This document shows, piece by piece, positions 60,178 to 64,000 of a stretch of DNA of 64,000 bases. Where the stretch lies: contig OZ255821.1 of the NCBI GenBank assembly GCA_965277435.1, forward strand, positions 4,278,001 through 4,342,000, in the 5' to 3' direction. Each line of letters opens with the position of its first letter. The stretch's first letter is position 1. The notes below the pieces were generated by a model, which was not told the origin of the DNA, did no database searches, and saw only the letters and a program-made list of their open reading frames with translations. A program made the position numbers and the translations under genes. The DNA comes from Bog-105 sp965277435 (GTDB lineage Bacteria > Acidobacteriota > Terriglobia > Bryobacterales > Bryobacteraceae).

Positions 60178-62601
60178 TCATCGCGTCATGCCGCTAGACG
60201 TCGCCAAAACAGGCGGCGCGGACTTGGCTCCTCGGTAGCGCAGTCGAAGTGCCTCACTCTGCAGAAAAGTAAACCTGACGAGCCAGGCTGTGCCGGCGAA
60301 CATGATGAACAGAGCGACCAGGTCACTCAGCCTAAATTCCGGCCGAAGCCATCTATGCTCAGTCCAGATGGATGGCAGCAGGAGCATGCAAAGGAGTTCG
60401 ACGATCCGAAACAAAAGCGCCCAGCTTACCAGCCGAAAGAACAGATGATCCGAATCAGCGAATTTTTCCAGGACGAGTATTGAGCCGATCGTCACACTAA
60501 GGAACCAGGCGTGTAGGCCCTCTCTCAGCATTCCTGTACTCGCCGCGCCCCAGTAGATGGTGAAGATTACCAAAGGTACAACGTAAAGGAGAAGCGTTAG
60601 GCCAGGCGCTTTTTTCAGCGCTAAATAACCAAGCCTAAGCAAGCAGAAGAAATAAGCAAGACCGATGCCGAATGGAAGACTCGTCCAGTCTTGAAAGAAA
60701 AAGCCTACGACGGGAGGAGAAGGACCATCAACCGAGTTTACAGCTGGACTATTTCGATGGAATAGAAACAGGTTGAGCGGTACTATCGTATTCAGTAACG
60801 AATCGAGCCTGGATTTCACCCAGTTTCCGGCATTTGGAATCATCTGATCGGCTTGACTTACGTAGCTCAGGAAGCCGCCCTGGTCGAAATGGTGACGGTT
60901 GACTAAGCGCCACAGTGCAATCCATAGTGCGAGACCAAGAAAAAGGAAAACTGAGCTTAAAGTCCAAGTAAGAAGCTTACGTTTCGCTGACAAGTTTTCA
61001 AGGTCTCTTAATTTGACAAACGGGATCAGGCCGAGGAGAGCTGGGACGGACAGCAGTGCAGACGGATGAGATAAATATCCAATACCAAGAGCTAGGCCCG
61101 CGCCAAAGCTCCGTAATCTTAGAAGAAGATACGCCGCAAATAAGACAAAAGAGGCGGCCTCTAACTTCGGCCATGTGAAATAGATTTCGTGTATTACGAA
61201 TGGAGATGTTATCGTCACCAGAAAAGCCAGCAACGCCCATTCTTCTGGCATCAAAGCTGCACTCAGTCCGAATACCATCAACAGACAGCTGGTTGCTATG
61301 ACGATCATGGCGATCCGATACGCCATGAAGCCCTCCGGATCAAACACCATCCATGGCTGATCGGGGAAAGAAGCCGGAACATGCACGCCACTGGCGAGCA
61401 CCAGGGGGCTCGCAGCCAGACCCGCCAGAGGGCCGCGCGACGAAAAGTTCCAAGGGTTAAAAAAACGTTGTGCGAGCGCATGATAAGGCCGCTCACGAAG
61501 AGCAATGAGTTGCACAACATGAAAAGAGATGCGGCTATCCGACCTATCCCCGACCTGCAGTGTGCGTGAAACAGTATCCCTGTAAAGCTCGCCAACTGGA
61601 CCGACTGAGTAGATCGCCTTCGCAACTGCCACTGCAGTTAGCACGATAAAAATGAGCAACGCCCTTCTTTCAGCCTGACTGGTGCACGTATAAATCGAGC
61701 TCCTGATCAGCCTGTGAGCAAGATACACGCAAAGCGCAAAAATAGCCGTTGTTGATATGAGTTTCCCCGAGGCCCAGGATGGCCCAGTCCATGAAACGAG
61801 ACCCAAAAGGCCGCATCCGAGGAAGCCGGCAACTGGTATCCAGATAAATGGGAGGAGTTTGCCGGACCGGCGAAAGTGAATATCACGAAGCAGTAATCCC
61901 GGCGAAACGAACATCACGATAGCTGCCGATGTGGCCAGCAACACGAATAGAAGCTGTCGGACAAGTTGTGGCACTTCGGCTACAGGCGAAACGAACGGTG
62001 TCGAAAATCCGATCCAACCGCCGCTTGTTTTGGATTGGTCATCAGCAACAATTCTGAACTTCGCTGGAGAACTTATGTTGCGGAATGGCAATTTCAGGAG
62101 CTCCCAATGCAAGCCGGGATCAGACTTGAGCGTAAGTAGCGAACTGGTTGACCGAGGCGATCCGGCAAATGTCTCTAGAAGTAACTTGAGCCCCGCATGA
62201 TTCGGATAACCGGCAACGTAGATATAGGTCTCAGGTTTAACGTCGTACCAGGCGGAATGTGCCGAACCGGTGGAAGCATCTGAGCCAATCCAGGATCCGT
62301 AGAACTTGATAGCGCCCCGAGTGATAGGCTTGAGCGTCTCCGGATAGACAGCATCGGCGGCAAAGCCGGATCCGGAGATACTGGCAGACCCACCAACCGA
62401 AGGCATTAGCGAAGTCACGTGGAAGCCGCTTCGCACGGGCGGAATAAGTTTTCCGGCCAGCAGGAATGCAAACGAAAAGAAGCACAGACAAAGGCACACG
62501 AGATCGCCCCACCCGCGGCTCCTCAAAGAGAGCGAAGGGGTGGAGTTAAAATCCATAAGGAGATTGTATGCCGCTCTGCTTTTAGGCGAGGCAGTACTCA
62601 T
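60178..62601 (-). CDS. Large polytopic membrane protein (glycosyltransferase-like), low GC
   Basis: An 807-residue inner-membrane protein. The start is uncertain: ATG 62601 (MSTASPKSRAAYNLLMDF) and ATG 62556 are possible, and a GTG at 62682 would lengthen it. TM1 is DLVCLCLCFFSFAFLLAG. A soluble region (about 60-205) then looks like an all-beta domain. From about 205 at least ten transmembrane helices follow (LLFVLLATSAAIVMFVSPGL, LLGLIPFVKL, PGLTLLLYVVPLVIFTIYW). This plan resembles polyprenol-linked-sugar glycosyltransferases, but no DxD or EX motif was convincing. GC content is clearly below that of the neighbours. The partial gene at 62746 is divergent. Confidence 0.7.
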   Translation of the reverse strand: MSTASPKSRAAYNLLMDFNSTPSLSLRSRGWGDLVCLCLCFFSFAFLLAGKLIPPVRSGFHVTSLMPSVGGSASISGSGFAADAVYPETLKPITRGAIKFYGSWIGSDASTGSAHSAWYDVKPETYIYVAGYPNHAGLKLLLETFAGSPRSTSSLLTLKSDPGLHWELLKLPFRNISSPAKFRIVADDQSKTSGGWIGFSTPFVSPVAEVPQLVRQLLFVLLATSAAIVMFVSPGLLLRDIHFRRSGKLLPFIWIPVAGFLGCGLLGLVSWTGPSWASGKLISTTAIFALCVYLAHRLIRSSIYTCTSQAERRALLIFIVLTAVAVAKAIYSVGPVGELYRDTVSRTLQVGDRSDSRISFHVVQLIALRERPYHALAQRFFNPWNFSSRGPLAGLAASPLVLASGVHVPASFPDQPWMVFDPEGFMAYRIAMIVIATSCLLMVFGLSAALMPEEWALLAFLVTITSPFVIHEIYFTWPKLEAASFVLFAAYLLLRLRSFGAGLALGIGYLSHPSALLSVPALLGLIPFVKLRDLENLSAKRKLLTWTLSSVFLFLGLALWIALWRLVNRHHFDQGGFLSYVSQADQMIPNAGNWVKSRLDSLLNTIVPLNLFLFHRNSPAVNSVDGPSPPVVGFFFQDWTSLPFGIGLAYFFCLLRLGYLALKKAPGLTLLLYVVPLVIFTIYWGAASTGMLREGLHAWFLSVTIGSILVLEKFADSDHLFFRLVSWALLFRIVELLCMLLLPSIWTEHRWLRPEFRLSDLVALFIMFAGTAWLVRFTFLQSEALRLRYRGAKSAPPVLATSSGMTR

Positions 62602-62745
62602 GGCCTGCGTGGTTGCAGAGGCGGCACTTCCCTCAATGTCGTTGTCTAAGAGTTTTTGAGAGCACTTGACAGACCAGGCCACCGCGATTAGCGAGTGCCG
62701 AAAATCTGGCGATCCGCACTCAGGCTAGGCACAAATTCCCAAAAC

Positions 62746-64000
62746 ATGCAAACACCATCCGAACCCCTGGAAGAATGGCTGACCTCCGTCGCCGCGCGTA
62801 TCAAACGCTGGCCGGGGATGAGCCACAATCCCGGCGCAGTTTTAACAGTTCTCGTGCTCGGTACGTGGGCGCTTCTCAATTGGCTCCTTTCTATTCGCTC
62901 CATCATTCGTGACTACAATCCACTGCCTGTTTGGGACTACTGGCAGGTGGCCGACCACTTGGAAAAATACAAGGCTTTCGACTTCTCGGTCCTCTGGGTA
63001 CAACATAACGAGCACAGAATCGTATTTCCCGAAACCGTGTTTGCAGCCGATATGCTGTTCTTTCACGGCCACCAGATTTTTTCCTTAATCGTTAGCTTTG
63101 CTTGTTACTTTGGCGTTTGGCTGGTCTTAGCCTGGGCGTTCAATTCCGACAAAGCCATTTCCCCGGCGATTCGGAACGCTGGAATCCTGTTTGCGGCGAT
63201 CGTCATTGGCTGGCAGGGATGCTCTGTCGTACTGGGCAACACCTTCTTATTGCAATGGACCATGGCGCAGCTCGCCGTCGTACTCTCACTGGCGCTACTT
63301 GCTGCCTCCGCATCCCGTACGTCCTACCGCGCTGTCTGTCTCGCTGGAGCAATTCTCTCCGCCATAGTAGCCACCTACTCTTCCGGAAACGGTATGCTGC
63401 TCTGGCCTGTCTTACTGGCGGCGGGTTTTCTACTGCGCATTCCAAAGCGCCATCTGCTCGCCTTGGGCGCATCAGCGGTCCTATCTATATCGCTCTATTT
63501 TGTTGGCTATCAATCATCCGGTAACTTACAACTTAGTAACTTAATCACCCACCCGATCTATACAGTTGGATTTGTTTGTTCCTACTTAAGCATGCCCCTG
63601 GGCGCTCTGGGTCAGCCGCTCATCGCAGTCGCCTCTGGGGCTTTTAACCTGATCAGCTTCTTGCTTCTGTTCTGGGTCGCCGCTCGCAAAAAGCTGCTTG
63701 TCACCACGCCGGGAATCGTGTTCTTTGGCTCGTTCTTTGTCATTCTCCTCACCGCCGTACTCACCGCCGCCGGCAGAATGAATGTATCGGATCCGAAGTT
63801 TCTGGCCGCGCTGGCTGCCCGCTACGTCTCGCTTCCACTGGTCAATTGGGCGGTCCTGTTGCTGGTGCTTTTCTGGATTTCCGCGCGCTCGAAATGGGAG
63901 CTTCTGTCGCCGAGTCTGATCGGGATCCTAACCTTCTTTTGTTTTCTGGGACTCACTTCGGCCTTGCGCCCCTGGCTGACGGGCAATGGTTCTTTTATCG
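62746..64000 (+). CDS. Polytopic membrane protein, partial (runs off window)
   Basis: The plus frame from ATG 62746 is open to the window end (418 codons). A cytosolic N-terminus (MQTPSEPLEEWLTSVAARIK) leads to TM1 (VLTVLVLGTWALLNWLL), then a conserved-looking loop (DYNPLPVWDYWQVADHLEKY; VLWVQHNEHRIVFPETV) and a series of hydrophobic segments (LFFHGHQIFSLIVSFACYFG, LAVVLSLALLAASASR, FVCSYLSMPLGALGQPLIAV). The W-D-x-W motif followed by HNEHR is characteristic of an uncharacterised family of polytopic proteins near glycan-synthesis genes. It is divergent from 60178-62601. Function unknown. Confidence 0.75.
   Translation, partial: MQTPSEPLEEWLTSVAARIKRWPGMSHNPGAVLTVLVLGTWALLNWLLSIRSIIRDYNPLPVWDYWQVADHLEKYKAFDFSVLWVQHNEHRIVFPETVFAADMLFFHGHQIFSLIVSFACYFGVWLVLAWAFNSDKAISPAIRNAGILFAAIVIGWQGCSVVLGNTFLLQWTMAQLAVVLSLALLAASASRTSYRAVCLAGAILSAIVATYSSGNGMLLWPVLLAAGFLLRIPKRHLLALGASAVLSISLYFVGYQSSGNLQLSNLITHPIYTVGFVCSYLSMPLGALGQPLIAVASGAFNLISFLLLFWVAARKKLLVTTPGIVFFGSFFVILLTAVLTAAGRMNVSDPKFLAALAARYVSLPLVNWAVLLLVLFWISARSKWELLSPSLIGILTFFCFLGLTSALRPWLTGNGSFI

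Noticed and set aside
1..64000. CRISPR arrays, rRNA genes and tRNA genes
   Set aside because: No regularly spaced repeats and no rRNA or tRNA cloverleaf sequences were noticed on either strand by eye; a dedicated scan could still find a divergent tRNA.

Overview
The window looks like a chromosomal segment of an acidobacterium, most likely from the Bryobacterales/Solibacter side. The grounds are two very large ADOP-type ABC permeases (the FtsX/MacB-like family expanded in Acidobacteriota), an Oar-like TonB-dependent receptor with an N-terminal carboxypeptidase-regulatory domain, a 1638-residue NHL-repeat protein with Solibacter-type (TIGR03437-like) modules, and many Tat/Sec-exported sugar-degradation proteins. 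Assignments rest on reading the translations; no database search was possible.

Layout. 1-2409 (minus): yqeY-like gene followed by the N-terminal two thirds of an error-prone polymerase (dnaE2). 2608-10642 (plus): giant secreted NHL/Ig-repeat protein, class V aminotransferase plus serA (serine synthesis), small coiled-coil protein. 10651-14770: secreted M14-type carboxypeptidase, two small NTF2/DUF4174 proteins, a 51-residue metallothionein. 14750-21839 (minus): carbohydrate-oxidation cluster (putative glycosidase-like lipoprotein or secreted protein, Gluconate_2-dh3 subunit, GMC oxidoreductase, two sugar isomerase/epimerase barrels of which one is frameshifted, Gfo/Idh oxidoreductase), resembling 3-keto-glycoside catabolic modules. 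21833-25176: a decayed DUF4239 gene split by a 3.0-kb element that carries an ADOP permease, has imperfect terminal inverted repeats and is bounded by a 5-bp direct repeat. 25378-31444 (minus): amylo-glucosidase-like secreted hydrolase and TonB-dependent receptor. 31571-34513: amidohydrolase, a dispersed hairpin repeat, two NTF2-like gene fragments around a low-GC orphan gene, DUF2237. 34560-37356: second GMC oxidoreductase and an XRE/periplasmic-binding-protein-like regulator. 37353-43983: an Anbu (bacterial proteasome-related) locus with two transglutaminase-like proteins, circularly permuted ATP-grasp and Alpha-E proteins; in the middle lies a dead VapBC-like module between 27-28-bp direct repeats. 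43984-48477: repeat copy, headless TetR gene, second ADOP permease and small proteins. 48537-56909: YceI, CysC, two GH42-like enzymes, PepSY protein, amino-acid permease, frameshifted Uma2 gene. 56920-64000: NmrA-like protein, methyltransferase, phytanoyl-CoA dioxygenase-like protein and two large polytopic membrane proteins, perhaps a surface-polysaccharide locus.

The genes suggest a soil heterotroph living on plant or microbial polysaccharide. Extracellular hydrolases and a TonB receptor collect oligosaccharides, GMC enzymes oxidise sugar moieties in the periplasm, and epimerase/oxidoreductase proteins process the products. Pseudogenes are frequent: DUF4239, vapBC, two NTF2-like fragments, a TetR gene, an epimerase and Uma2. 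With the dispersed palindromic repeats they indicate active rearrangement. The strongest candidate for something undescribed is the transposon-like unit carrying an ADOP permease at 22049-25064, because removing it restores the reading frame across the target gene.
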